From NCBI RefSeq assembly GCF_000718555.1, contig NZ_JOAN01000033.1, positions 1 through 64,000 on the forward strand: a DNA stretch of 64,000 bases. Direction: 5' to 3'. The DNA comes from Micromonospora chokoriensis (lineage in GTDB: Bacteria; Actinomycetota; Actinomycetes; Mycobacteriales; Micromonosporaceae). This document shows positions 50,148 through 61,167 of this stretch, one piece after another. The notes under the pieces are model-generated. The model saw nothing but the letters and a program-made list of their open reading frames with translations, made no database searches and was not told the origin of the DNA. Position 1 is the first letter of the stretch, and each line of letters starts with the position of its first letter. The position numbers and the translations under genes are program-made.

Positions 50148-50725
50148 TCCCGCCGCGCATCCGCCGGCGGCGCGCTACCGATCTCGACGGATGTGTCGCG
50201 GCGCTCGCGGAGGTTCACCTGGTCGACAGGTACCCGCTGAACTGGCCCGACGACCCGCACCGCTGGCTGCGCGAGCCGCACCCCGCGCGGGCCTGGGTGG
50301 CGCTCGACGCAACCGCCGCCATCGTCGGGCACGTCGCGGTGCATCGGATCCCCGATCGGGTGGGCGCCCCACTCGGCCGGCCGGCGGCCGAGGTGGCTCG
50401 TCTCTTCGTGACGCCGGCCGCCCGAGGGTTGGCGCTCGGCAGCGCGCTGCTGACCCGGGCCCGGCAGTGGGCGAACAAGCGCGGCACCGACCTGGTGTTG
50501 GAGGTGGCCGCCGGTGGTGTCGCGGCGGCTGCCCTCTACGAGCGCACCGGCTGGCGGTGCGTCGGCACCAGCACGGCTGGATGGACCGCCCCGGACGGCA
50601 GCGCCGTGTCGCTGCGCCACTACCGGCTGCGCCCTGAAGCCGCACCCGCCATCGCCGCAAGGCGACCGGCAAGTCGGGCGGCGGCCTCGCACAGCTCCGG
50701 AGGCTCCAGTATCTCGACCTCGTAG
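50144..50725 (+). CDS. GNAT-family N-acetyltransferase with antisense-derived tail
   Basis: The 193-residue protein has the acetyl-CoA motif VARLFVTPAARGLALGSALL near residue 85 and LYERTGWRCVGT near 130. The domain ends near SLRHYRLRPEA; the last 30 residues (Ala/Ser-rich) are read antisense to the 3' end of the WYL regulator gene over 106 bases. The fold is complete before the tail, so the tail is probably not needed. Coupled to the preceding acetyltransferase by a 4-base overlap. Confidence 0.8.
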   Translation: MIPPRIRRRRATDLDGCVAALAEVHLVDRYPLNWPDDPHRWLREPHPARAWVALDATAAIVGHVAVHRIPDRVGAPLGRPAAEVARLFVTPAARGLALGSALLTRARQWANKRGTDLVLEVAAGGVAAAALYERTGWRCVGTSTAGWTAPDGSAVSLRHYRLRPEAAPAIAARRPASRAAASHSSGGSSISTS

Positions 50726-51594
50726 TCGAGGCGGGCGAGGTGCGCGGCGAGCCAGTCCAGACTGTCGCCGCCGACGGCCAGCACACACCACCCGTCGCGG
50801 TCCTCCTCGACCCGCCCCACCTGGGGCGGGACCACGTCGCGCACCCGGTCGGCTGGGGCGTGCACCCGTGCCCGGGCGAGATACCGGTATGGCGCCCCGG
50901 TCACGGCCCGTTGCACGAAGGCGACCGGGTCCGGGTGCTCGCGCGTCCGGAAGCGCCAGGTCGTGGCCACCGCCGCCCGCATCCGGTCCAGGCGGAACGT
51001 ACGCCAGTCGTCGCGGTCGACGTCCCAGGCCATCAGGTACCAGCGGCGACCCGTCGTGACCATCCGGATCGGCTCGACCGTCCGTGCATCGTCCCCACCG
51101 TCACGCGCGGAATAGCGGAACCGGACCCGCACGGCGTCCCGGCAGGCCCGTGCGAGCGTCATCAGCAGCTCGGCGTCGATCTCGGCGACCGGGCCGAGAA
51201 GGGTGTCCGTCGCGCCGTGCACCGCCCGCACCTCGGCGCGGAGCCGCGACGGCATCACCTGGTCGAGCTTCGCGAGTGCCCGTAGCGCCGCCTCGCTGGC
51301 CCCGGCGACCGTTCCCCCGGCGGCGAGCCGTAGGGAGACCGCCGTGGCGATCGCCTCCTCGTCGTCGAGGAGCAGCGGCGGTAGCCGGGTGCCCGCGCCG
51401 AGTTGGTAGCCGCCCCCGACACCCGGCACCGCGTGCACGGGGTAGCCGAGCGTACGCAGACGTTGCACGTCGCGGCGCACGCAACGGCCGGTGACCCCTA
51501 GCTCGGTGGCGAGCTCGGCGGCCGTCCAGGACGGTCGCCGTTGCAGCAGCGCCAGCAGGCGCAGCACCCGCTCGGTCGTCGCCTCGACGGTCAC
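50620..51594 (-). CDS. WYL-domain transcriptional regulator
   Basis: The 324-residue protein has an N-terminal helix-turn-helix (TAAELATELGVTGRCVRRDV) and a WYL domain with TGRRWYLMAWDVDRDDWRTF (in parts near 180) and RTFRLDRM. It is divergent from the VOC gene with an inverted repeat in between, so it probably regulates that gene and itself. Its 3' end overlaps the GNAT gene by 106 bases. The GTG start is supported by the short gap to the operator. Confidence 0.87.
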   Translation of the reverse strand: MTVEATTERVLRLLALLQRRPSWTAAELATELGVTGRCVRRDVQRLRTLGYPVHAVPGVGGGYQLGAGTRLPPLLLDDEEAIATAVSLRLAAGGTVAGASEAALRALAKLDQVMPSRLRAEVRAVHGATDTLLGPVAEIDAELLMTLARACRDAVRVRFRYSARDGGDDARTVEPIRMVTTGRRWYLMAWDVDRDDWRTFRLDRMRAAVATTWRFRTREHPDPVAFVQRAVTGAPYRYLARARVHAPADRVRDVVPPQVGRVEEDRDGWCVLAVGGDSLDWLAAHLARLDYEVEILEPPELCEAAARLAGRLAAMAGAASGRSR

Positions 51595-51611
51595 CCGTCG
51601 ATCGTTGCACG

Positions 51612-51638
51612 AATAGCGGAACAGCCCTGTCCGCTATT
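51612..51638. promoter_or_regulatory. operator-like inverted repeat between WYL and VOC genes
   Basis: AATAGCGGA (51612-51620) and TCCGCTATT (51630-51638) are perfect arms, extended inward by ACAG/CTGT with one extra base. The site is 18 bases from each start codon. A half-site sharing GAATAGCGGAAC occurs inside the WYL gene at 51110-51121. Confidence 0.65.
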
Positions 51639-51655
51639 AGCGAGAGGCTGGGATC

Positions 51656-52126
51656 ATGACCGATCAGATCAGCAAGCAGGAATCCACCGGGATCCGCGAT
51701 GTGCAGATCACCTTCGACTGTGCCGACCCGGCAGGGTTGGCGGCGTTCTGGGCCGAGGTGCTCGGCTACCAGGTGCAGGCCCCGCCCGGGGACTTCGAGA
51801 CGTGGGACCAGGCGCTGGAGGCGATGGGCGTGCCGCCGGAGAACCGTAACGACGCGTCGGCGGTGGTCGACCCCGAGGGTTCGCGACCACGGTTGTTCTT
51901 CCAGCGGGTGCCGGAGCACAAGCAGGTGAAGAATCGCGTCCACCTCGACGTACGTGCGGCCCCGGGTCTGGAGGGTGACGAACGGATGGCGGCCCTGGAG
52001 GCGGAGGCCGAACGCCTCGTCCCGCATGGCGCCAAGCGACTCAGTCGGCACGAGCCCGCTCCCCCGCTGGGTGCCGGTCATCTCATCATGGCCGACCCGG
52101 AGGGCAACGAGTTCTGCCTCGACTGA
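51656..52126 (+). CDS. VOC-family protein
   Basis: The 156-residue protein starts MTDQISKQESTGIRDVQITF. DCADPAGLAAFWAEVLGYQV, RPRLFFQRVPEHKQVKNRVHLDV and HLIMADPEGNEFCLD (in parts) match the VOC group common in actinomycetes, annotated glyoxalase-like. It is the likely target of the divergent WYL regulator. The substrate is unknown. Confidence 0.88.
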   Translation: MTDQISKQESTGIRDVQITFDCADPAGLAAFWAEVLGYQVQAPPGDFETWDQALEAMGVPPENRNDASAVVDPEGSRPRLFFQRVPEHKQVKNRVHLDVRAAPGLEGDERMAALEAEAERLVPHGAKRLSRHEPAPPLGAGHLIMADPEGNEFCLD

Positions 52127-52162
52127 TCGGGCGTTCGCCCAGCTCACTGCCGTGCCGGCCGG

Positions 52163-53371
52163 GTGCCATGCGAACATGTGTACGTGTCGCCCGGTGCCAG
52201 CATCCTGCACGCCGACCTGGACGCGTTCTACGCGTCGGTCGAGCAGCGCGACGACCCGCGCCTGCGGGGGCGGCCGGTGATCGTCGGTGGCGGCGTGGTG
52301 CTCGCGGCCAGTTACGAGGCGAAGGCTCGCGGCGTCCGCAGCGCGATGGGCGGCCAATAGGCGCGGCGGCTGTGCCCGGACGCGATAGTCGTGCCTCCCC
52401 GGATGTCGGCGTACACGGCGGCGAGCCGCGCGGTCTTCGAGATCTTCCGGCAGACCACGCCGCTGGTCGAGGGGCTCTCCATCGACGAGGCGTTCCTCGA
52501 CGTGGGTGGTCTGCGGCGGCTGGTCGGGCCACCGGCCGAGATCGCCGAGCGGCTGCGCCGGGAGGTCCGCGACCGGGTCCACCTGCCGATCACGGTGGGC
52601 GTGGCCCGCACGAAGTTCCTGGCCAAGGTGGCCAGCGGGGTGGCCAAACCGGATGGCCTGCTGGTGGTCGCACCCGACGGCGAGTTGGCGTTTCTGCATC
52701 CACTGCCGGTGGAACGGCTCTGGGGCGTCGGCCCCGTCACGGCCGCCAAGCTGCGGGAACGCCGAATCCGCACGGTCGGGGAGGTGGCCCGGCTCGGCGA
52801 GGCGGCGCTGGTGTCGCTGCTCGGGGCGGGCACCGGCCGGCACCTGCACGCCCTGGCGCACAACCGCGACCCCCGGGCGGTGCAGGTGGGGCGTCGGCGC
52901 GCTTCGATGGGGGCGCAGCACGCGCTGAGTCGTACCCCGCATGCTCCGACGGAGCTGGACGCCATCCTCGCCGGCCTGGTCGACCGGGTCAGCCGGCGGA
53001 TGCGGACGGCTGGGCGGTCCGGCCGCACGGTGGTGTTGCGGCTGCGCTTCGGCGACTACACCCGGGCGACCCGCTCGCACACGGTGGGCAAGGCGACGGC
53101 GGACACGACGTCGCTGCTCGCTGCCGCGCGTACGCTGCTGCGCGCCGCGCTGCCCGAGATCGATCGCCGTGGTGTCACCCTGATCGGCGTCTCGGTGGGC
53201 AACCTCGATGACAACCCGGTCCAGCCGGAGCTGCCTTTCCAGCCGGACCCCGGGTCCGATCTAGACGCCGCGGTGGACGCGGTCCGCGACCGATTCGGAT
53301 CGGCGGCACTGACCCGTGCGGTGCTTCTCGGCCGGGAGCCGGGCGTGGAGATGCCGCTGCTGCCGGATTGA
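52163..53371 (+). pseudogene. dinB: DNA polymerase IV (dinB) interrupted by in-frame TAG
   Basis: The sequence [19 protein letters not shown], the early catalytic motif of Y-family polymerases, runs in frame to MGGQ and stops at TAG (52358-52360). It continues in the same frame with ARRLCPDAIVVPPRM, LSIDEAFLDVGG (second catalytic acid pair), KVASGVAKPDG, WGVGPVTAAKLRER and a C-terminal QPELPF, which looks like the beta-clamp motif. Family members usually read GGxQARRLCP here, so one C-to-T change (CAG to TAG) explains the break. Two fragments of about 60 and 325 residues would result. Read-through or a sequencing error is possible. Confidence 0.88.
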
Positions 53372-53494
53372 CCGATCTGCGTGCGGCGTCCGGCGGTCGA
53401 GTTGCGACCAGGGCCACATCACAGCAGGTCGGCGGTTTAGCCGGCTGCTGACGGGTGACCCTTGAGGGGTACAGCCTGACGAGGGGGGCCCACC

Positions 53495-53854
53495 ATGTCC
53501 GACGACAGCAGCAATCGACCGAGCCGCACCGCCGAGCGCCCGCACGACGTGACCGACCCTCTGCTCTGGCAGCTGGCGATCGACGTGCTGAGCGCGCACG
53601 AGCCGGACGACGAGGGTCAGTGCCGCAACCTGCAGTGCGCTGGGCGGTCCTGGCCGTGCGCGGCGCGCACCCGCGCCGAGCAGTCACTGCGCCTGGCCCG
53701 CAGCACACCGGCCCCGGTCGAGCTGACCATCGACGACAACGACGAGGTCGGCACGGGTTGGTCCGGGGAGGGTGCCGCACCGGCCCCCCGCTGGGGCTGG
53801 AACGCCGGCCCGGTGGCGTCGCACCGAGGGTCGAAGGCCGCCTCCGCGGCGTAA
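53495..53854 (+). CDS. small hypothetical protein with Cys motif
   Basis: The 119-residue protein starts MSDDSSNRPSRTAERPHDV. A helical segment DPLLWQLAIDVLSAHEPDDEG leads into CRNLQCAGRSWPCAART, three cysteines in a C-x4-C-x5-C layout, and a Gly-rich end. I do not recognise the family. It follows dinB by 123 bases. A long perfect hairpin follows. Confidence 0.7.
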   Translation: MSDDSSNRPSRTAERPHDVTDPLLWQLAIDVLSAHEPDDEGQCRNLQCAGRSWPCAARTRAEQSLRLARSTPAPVELTIDDNDEVGTGWSGEGAAPAPRWGWNAGPVASHRGSKAASAA

Positions 53855-53880
53855 CCGGGGCCTGCGTACCGCTCGTCATT

Positions 53881-53922
53881 CGCGCGAACGCTCGGCCGGG
53901 TGACCGGCCGAGCGTTCGCGCG
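53881..53922. terminator. bidirectional hairpin before htpG end
   Basis: A perfect 19-bp stem pairs CGCGCGAACGCTCGGCCGG (53881-53899) with 53904-53922 around GTGA. It lies between the stop of the small hypothetical gene and the stop of htpG. Confidence 0.85.
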
Positions 53923-53947
53923 TCGAGGCTCAGAGCGGAGCCGCCAG

Positions 53948-55864
<1,917 letters not shown>

Positions 55865-55983
55865 ACCGTCTCCCATCTCGGCTCGTGCGAACGTTCGCGG
55901 AAAGGATACGAGTCGTCACCGGTCGGGTTGTGGCCGCGTCCGGGTCGTATTCCCGATCCGGCCGGCCCGCCTTCGTGAGATAG

Positions 55984-56007
55984 CTGACTTTGCTGAACAG
56001 AAGTCAG
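55984..56007. promoter_or_regulatory. inverted repeat between htpG and SDR genes
   Basis: CTGACTT (55984-55990) and AAGTCAG (56001-56007) are perfect arms with a ten-base spacer. It lies 19 bases before the SDR start and 119 bases from htpG, so it may be an operator for the SDR gene. Confidence 0.5.
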
Positions 56008-56026
56008 GCCGGATAGCGTGACGGCC

Positions 56027-56725
56027 ATGAAGATCGCTGGAAGCACCGCCCTCGTCACCGGCGCCAACCGTGGCTTCGGCCGACACCTGGCCGCCGAACT
56101 CCTCGCCCGGGGCGCCACCGTCTACGCGGGCGCCCGCAACCCCGACAGCGTCGACCTGCCCGGCGTGACGCCGGTGCGCCTCGACATCACCGACCCTGCC
56201 TCGGTGGCGGCCGCCGCCACGCTGGCCGGCGACGTGAACCTATTGATCAACAACGCGGGCATCGAGACCGGCACCGACCTGCTCGACGGCGACCTGGACC
56301 TCGTCCGACTGGAGCTGGAGACACACTACTTCGGCAACCTGTCGATGATCCGGGCGTTCGCGCCGATCATCGCGAGCAACGGCGGTGGGACGATCCTCAA
56401 CGTGCTCTCCGCGTTGTCCTGGGTGAACTTCCCCGGCGTCGGGGCGTACGGCGCCGCGAAGTCGGCCGAGTGGGCGATGACCAACGCGCTGCGCGTCCAG
56501 CTCGCCGAGCGGGGCGTCCGGGTCGCTGGCCTGCACGTCGGCTACATGGACACCGACATGACCGCCGGAGTCGATGCCCCGAAGTCCGATCCGGCGCTGA
56601 TCGCCCGAATCGGGGTGGACGGCATCGAGTCCGACGCGTACGAGATCGTCACCGACGAGACCAGCCGCCAGGTGCAGGCCGGGCTGGCCGGCGGTGTCGC
56701 CGCGCTCTACCCACAGCTCCCCTGA
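56027..56725 (+). CDS. SDR-family oxidoreductase
   Basis: The 232-residue protein starts MKIAGSTALVTGANRGFGRHL, with the cofactor motif TGANRGFG, then INNAGIETG near 78, the Ser near SALSWVNFPG and YGAAKSAEW near 145. The length is that of a minimal SDR. The substrate is unknown. It is divergent from htpG; an inverted repeat lies just upstream, but no TetR-type gene is adjacent. The stop is followed by a strong terminator. Confidence 0.88.
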   Translation: MKIAGSTALVTGANRGFGRHLAAELLARGATVYAGARNPDSVDLPGVTPVRLDITDPASVAAAATLAGDVNLLINNAGIETGTDLLDGDLDLVRLELETHYFGNLSMIRAFAPIIASNGGGTILNVLSALSWVNFPGVGAYGAAKSAEWAMTNALRVQLAERGVRVAGLHVGYMDTDMTAGVDAPKSDPALIARIGVDGIESDAYEIVTDETSRQVQAGLAGGVAALYPQLP

Positions 56726-56738
56726 CCCACGACGCCAC

Positions 56739-56775
56739 GGGCCGCCGCCGGGGAGCCCCGGCGGCGGCCCGTTTT
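56739..56775 (+). terminator. intrinsic terminator after the SDR gene
   Basis: A perfect 15-bp stem pairs GGGCCGCCGCCGGGG (56739-56753) with 56756-56770, loop AG, followed by GTTTT (56771-56775). It is the clearest U-tract terminator in the window and may also stop the convergent gene. Confidence 0.85.
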
Positions 56776-56796
56776 CCGGGTACGAAGTCACTCCCC

Positions 56797-57303
56797 TCAG
56801 CAACCACCACAGCTGTAGAAGAGGATGTCCCAGTGACTGCCCTCCCTGGTGTAGAGGTTGCCCGAGGGGGCCCGGTACTGGTAACCGAAGCCGGAGATGT
56901 AGCCGACGTAGGTGTAGTGCGCCGAGATGTAGTTCTGGATGCAGGTGCTCAGCGAGATGTCGAGCTTGTAGCCGTTCCAGTGGCTGTAGGTGCCCCCGGC
57001 GTGCCCGACCTCGGTGCCGGCGGTGATGGTGACCGCGCAGCCGCTGGCCTGGCGGAAGGTGATGATGCCGCTGATGGTGGCCTGCCGGACGTCGGTGAAC
57101 GAGGTGCAGGTGGCGACGTTGCGGTCGCTGCAGTTGCCGCTGGAGGTCCAGGAGATGCCGGCGGCACTCAGCTGCGAGGTGGCGCTCGAGTGGCTGATGG
57201 CGAACGCCGGAGAGGCGAGACCGAACACGGCGCCGACCGTGGCGACGGTGGACACCACCAGGGTGAGCACGCGGCGGCGCAGGGTGGATCGAGTGAATGA
57301 CAT
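56797..57303 (-). CDS. secreted protein with LAS-peptidase-like motif
   Basis: The 168-residue protein has a signal peptide (RRRVLTLVVSTVATVGAVFG, cleavage near AFA-ISH at 35). In the mature part, TAGTEVGHAGGTYSHWNGYKLD (in part) places His-x3-Gly-x3-Asp as in M15/VanY-type (LAS) metallopeptidases, and GSHWDI near the end could give the second His. Eight cysteines occur in the mature protein. It may cut peptidoglycan stem peptides. The family call is tentative. GGGAG precedes the ATG. Confidence 0.7.
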   Translation of the reverse strand: MSFTRSTLRRRVLTLVVSTVATVGAVFGLASPAFAISHSSATSQLSAAGISWTSSGNCSDRNVATCTSFTDVRQATISGIITFRQASGCAVTITAGTEVGHAGGTYSHWNGYKLDISLSTCIQNYISAHYTYVGYISGFGYQYRAPSGNLYTREGSHWDILFYSCGGC

Positions 57304-57573
57304 GGCACTCCCGTTCGCATGAGGGGTGGAATTTTGCGAATCAGGGGCCGGCCTTGCAAAATTTCTACCAGAGATCGACGGGTGTGACTAGACGTCGGGC
57401 AGAGGAGGCTGTCACCCTCCCGCACTCAGCATCTGTCGATCGTCCCGACCCACCACCGCGTCGACGGTGGGTACCGGCGTCAGCACAGGTGAGTAGAGGT
57501 GTCAGGATGGGTAGGTAACGCGGCAGGGGTCGTTTGGCCCGGAACGGGGGCTTGCGATGGGGCCGGATCGAGC

Positions 57574-60405
57574 GTGACACGACCCAGCACCGACCTGTTC
57601 CTCGGCGGCGGTGACACCGGGCGCCTGATGGCAGAGCTGGACTGGGCCCGCACACCACTCGGCCCGGTCAGCGGATGGCCGCAGAGCCTGCGCGCCGCCG
57701 TCCGAATGGTGCTCTCCTCCCGCTACCCCATGCTGCTGCTCTGGGGAGACAGCTTCTCCCAGCTCTACAACGACGCGTACTCCGCGCTGATCGGCGACAA
57801 GCACCCCACCGCACTCGGCGACGACGTGCGGGTGACCCTGGCCGAGGGCTGGAACGTGCTCGCCCCGCTGATCCAGCAGGCCATGGCGACCGGAGTGGCC
57901 AGCTGGGTCCCCGCGCTGCAACTGCTGCTGGAGCGGGCCGGCTACCGCGAGGAGGCGTACTTCAGCGTCTCGCACGCCCCGGCCCGCGACGACGACGGCC
58001 GCACGGTCGGGGTGCTGACCGTGTGCAGCGAGGTCACCCAGCAGGTGGTCGGCGAACGCCGGCTCCGTCTCCTGCGCGACCTGTCCGTTCTCGGCGACGG
58101 GCGCACCGTCGACGTGGATGCCACCGGCGCTCGGCTGATCGACGTCATCGACGACCATCCCCTGGATGTCCCGTTCGCCGCCATCTACCTGCGTGACGGC
58201 ACAGCATTGCGACGCATCGCCTGCACCGGCGGCGACCAGGGGCACGCCGGAGCCTTTCCGGACACCGTCGAGCTGACCGACCCGGGCCCGGTCGCGTACG
58301 CCTGGGGGCTGCCGGACGCCGCCGAGGGCCACACGACCCAGGTGACCGGCGTCACCGAACGGCTGCCGCTGCCCGCCGGCCCGTGGAACGACCCGGTCCG
58401 CACCGCGCTGGCGTTGCCGCTGCCCTCCCGAGACGAGGATCAGCCCCTCGGCGTCCTGCTCGCCGGGGTCAGCCCCAGCCGAGGGCTCGACGAGGCGCAC
58501 CGATCCTTCAACCAACTCCTCGCCCAGCAGATCTCCGTGGCGTTGCGCAACGCCGAGGAGTACGAGCAGGAGCGTCGCCGGGTCGAGGCGATGGCGGAAC
58601 TGGACCGGGTGAAGACCGACTTCTTCGCCAACGTCAGCCACGAGTTCCGTACCCCGTTGACCCTCATCCTGGGCCCGCTGACCGACGCCCTCACCGACGC
58701 CACATCCCCGTTGGCACCGGTGCAGCGGGAGCGGGTGGAGACCGGCTGGCGTAACGCCACCCGGCTGTTGACCCTGGTCAACAGCCTGCTCACCTTCTCC
58801 AGCCTGGAGGCCGGGCGGGCGCGCAGCGACGCGCGCGTGGTCGACCTGGCCGCGCTCACCGCCGAGCTCGCCGGTGTGTTCCGGGCCGCCGTCGAGCGGG
58901 CCGGGCTGACCCTTGAGGTGAGTTGCCCGCCGCTGCCCCGGCCGGTCGCGGTCGACCCGGTCAACTGGGAGCGCATCGTCACGAACCTGCTCTCCAACGC
59001 CCTGAAGTACACCTTCATCGGCCGCATCCGGGTCGCCCTCGACGCCGACGACGAGGAGGTGCGCCTCACCGTCGCGGACACCGGCATCGGCATCGCCGAA
59101 CGGGACCTGCCGAAGCTCTTCGAACGCTTCCACCGGGTGCGGGGCGCCCGCTCGCGCAGTCACGAGGGCACGGGCATCGGCCTGGCCCTGGTGCACGAGT
59201 TGGCCCGGCTGGAGGGCGGCGATGTCCGCGTGACCAGCCAGGTCGGCGTCGGCAGCAGGTTCACCGTGACGCTGCCCTGGTCGGCGGCGCACCGCACCGC
59301 CGTCACCGGGCCGGCGGTGGACGGCCGGGGCGACGCCGCCCGCGCCGCCGTCGAGGAGGCGATGGGCTGGCTCACCGACCCGGGCGACGCGCTGACCGAG
59401 CCCGATCGCCCGTCCGGACCGGCCACGGACGAGCTGGCCGGGGTCCGGATCCTGCTCGCCGACGACAACGCCGACATGCGGGCGTACCTCACCCGGCTTC
59501 TCACCGGGCAGGGTTGGCGGGTGCGGGCCGTCACCGACGGCCGGCAGGCCCTCGACGCGATCCACCGCGAGCTTCCGGACCTGGTCCTGACCGACGTGAT
59601 GATGCCGGTGCTGGACGGTTTCGACCTGGTGCGCCGGCTGCGCGCAGACCCGACGACCCGAGCGCTGCCGGTGCTGGTGCTCTCCGCCCGTGCCGGCGGG
59701 GAGGCAAGCGTGGAGGGCCTGAGCCTGGGCGCCGACGACTACCTGGTGAAACCGTTCGCCGCGGCCGAGCTGATCGCCCGGATCCGGGCCAGCATCCGTC
59801 GAGCCCGCGACCGTACCCATCCGGCGACCGCCGGCGGCGACGCTCACTCGGCCAGCACCGGCGGCGACACCAACTCGGCCGGCACCGGCGGTGACACGGC
59901 GACGGTCGCCACCGCAGGGGTGTCGGCGCGATCCGCCCCGCTCGTCGCCGTCGCGCCGGCCCCGGCCGTCGAGCCCGCCCAGGACGCAGCCGTGGTCGCG
60001 CAGGCACCGGCCGACCCGGACGGGCTGGGCGACATCCTGGACGCGCGGTGGACGTACCCGTCCGCACCCACCTCGGCCGCCGCGATGCGTCGGGACGTTC
60101 GGGGGGCGCTGAGCGACCTCGACGTCGACCCGGACGTCCTGGAGGATCTCCTGCTCGCCGCGTCCGAGGCGGTGAACAATGCCGTCGAGCACGCGCAGCG
60201 GCCCAGTCGTCCGGAGGTGACCCTGCGCGTCCAGGTGGGTGGTGGCCTGATCCGGATCTCGGTGCGGGACTACGGCACCTGGCGGGACCGCCGGCCGGCG
60301 ATGGACCGGGGACGCGGCGCCCTGCTGATGAACGCCTACGGCGACGTGCGGCTGGTCTCCACCGCCGAGGGGACGACGGTGACCATCGAGCGTTGGCTGG
60401 TCTGA
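57574..60405 (+). CDS. hybrid histidine kinase with receiver and RsbW-like ATPase
   Basis: The protein is about 943 residues. A PAS-like domain (LGPVSGWPQSLRAAVRMVLSS at the start, in part) is followed by a GAF-like domain, then a HisKA with SHEFRTPLTLILGP (His near 355), HATPase with NLLSNALKYT and DTGIGIAERDL, a receiver with phospho-Asp in VLTDVMMPVLDG near 672, a Gly/Thr-rich repeat linker, and a C-terminal RsbW-like HATPase (LLAASEAVNNAVEHAQ). It combines phosphorelay with an anti-sigma-type kinase. No cognate regulator is adjacent. The GTG start is preceded by a weak site. Confidence 0.88.
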   Translation: MTRPSTDLFLGGGDTGRLMAELDWARTPLGPVSGWPQSLRAAVRMVLSSRYPMLLLWGDSFSQLYNDAYSALIGDKHPTALGDDVRVTLAEGWNVLAPLIQQAMATGVASWVPALQLLLERAGYREEAYFSVSHAPARDDDGRTVGVLTVCSEVTQQVVGERRLRLLRDLSVLGDGRTVDVDATGARLIDVIDDHPLDVPFAAIYLRDGTALRRIACTGGDQGHAGAFPDTVELTDPGPVAYAWGLPDAAEGHTTQVTGVTERLPLPAGPWNDPVRTALALPLPSRDEDQPLGVLLAGVSPSRGLDEAHRSFNQLLAQQISVALRNAEEYEQERRRVEAMAELDRVKTDFFANVSHEFRTPLTLILGPLTDALTDATSPLAPVQRERVETGWRNATRLLTLVNSLLTFSSLEAGRARSDARVVDLAALTAELAGVFRAAVERAGLTLEVSCPPLPRPVAVDPVNWERIVTNLLSNALKYTFIGRIRVALDADDEEVRLTVADTGIGIAERDLPKLFERFHRVRGARSRSHEGTGIGLALVHELARLEGGDVRVTSQVGVGSRFTVTLPWSAAHRTAVTGPAVDGRGDAARAAVEEAMGWLTDPGDALTEPDRPSGPATDELAGVRILLADDNADMRAYLTRLLTGQGWRVRAVTDGRQALDAIHRELPDLVLTDVMMPVLDGFDLVRRLRADPTTRALPVLVLSARAGGEASVEGLSLGADDYLVKPFAAAELIARIRASIRRARDRTHPATAGGDAHSASTGGDTNSAGTGGDTATVATAGVSARSAPLVAVAPAPAVEPAQDAAVVAQAPADPDGLGDILDARWTYPSAPTSAAAMRRDVRGALSDLDVDPDVLEDLLLAASEAVNNAVEHAQRPSRPEVTLRVQVGGGLIRISVRDYGTWRDRRPAMDRGRGALLMNAYGDVRLVSTAEGTTVTIERWLV

Positions 60406-60420
60406 CCGCCCGTCAGGGCG

Positions 60421-61167
60421 TCAGAGTCGCCGGCCGCTGCCGTCCCGGGCGATGATGCCGTCCAGTCGCTCCCCCGGCGTGAGCTGGCCCGGGTCGAACC
60501 AGAAGATCACTACCTGCTTGTCGCTACTCCATCGGGCCAGCCGGGCATCGACCTGCCGACCGTCCACGGTGCCGATGATCCGCGTGGCGGGGCCGACGAA
60601 GTAGCCGAAGGTGGGCGCCGGGGCGGCCGAGGAGCTCTCGTCGTAGCCGATCTCGTGGAACCCGGCGCTGCGGTCGCTGCCCTCGACGGTGTTGACCAGC
60701 ATGTCCGTGGTCAGCGAACCGTCCGGAGCTTGGCGACCGGCGGCCAGTCCGATGGACACGCCGGGCTCGCCGGGCACGGACACGCCGACGAAGTAGTAGA
60801 CGCGCCGATCGACGCCGTGCCGCACCCCGCTGTCGACCAACTGGCCCAGGGGCTTCGGTGACAGCACGTCGCCGGCCATCGTCGGCGGCGGAGTGAGGTC
60901 CAACGACTCCTCCGCCATCGGCGAGACTCCCACCGCCGGTGGAGCGACGGCGGCTGGCGGTGGACGCCCGGTCGGCCCGGACGCGCCGACCGCCACCACC
61001 ACGACGACGGTGGCCAGCCCGGCCGCGAGCGTCGCCGCCCCGGCTCCGGCGACGCGCCGGCGGGTACGCAACCGCCGTCCCTCACGCAGCACGGTGTCCA
61101 GATCGAGCACGGCGTCGGGGCGTTCGGTCGCCCGCATGGCATGGCGGAGCCGTTCCAGCTCGTTCAT
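60421..61167 (-). CDS. membrane partner of the SigE-type sigma factor
   Basis: The 248-residue protein starts MNELERLRHAMRATERPD; a cytosolic basic region (REGRRLRTRRRVAG) leads into one membrane helix (ATLAAGLATVVVVVAVGA) and an extracytosolic domain rich in Pro, then GVSVPGEPGVSIGLAAG and WSSDKQVVIFWFDPG. Its ATG overlaps the sigma factor stop as ATGA. The position fits an anti-sigma factor or CU044-type sensor, but no ZAS cysteine motif is seen. Confidence 0.78.
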   Translation of the reverse strand: MNELERLRHAMRATERPDAVLDLDTVLREGRRLRTRRRVAGAGAATLAAGLATVVVVVAVGASGPTGRPPPAAVAPPAVGVSPMAEESLDLTPPPTMAGDVLSPKPLGQLVDSGVRHGVDRRVYYFVGVSVPGEPGVSIGLAAGRQAPDGSLTTDMLVNTVEGSDRSAGFHEIGYDESSSAAPAPTFGYFVGPATRIIGTVDGRQVDARLARWSSDKQVVIFWFDPGQLTPGERLDGIIARDGSGRRL

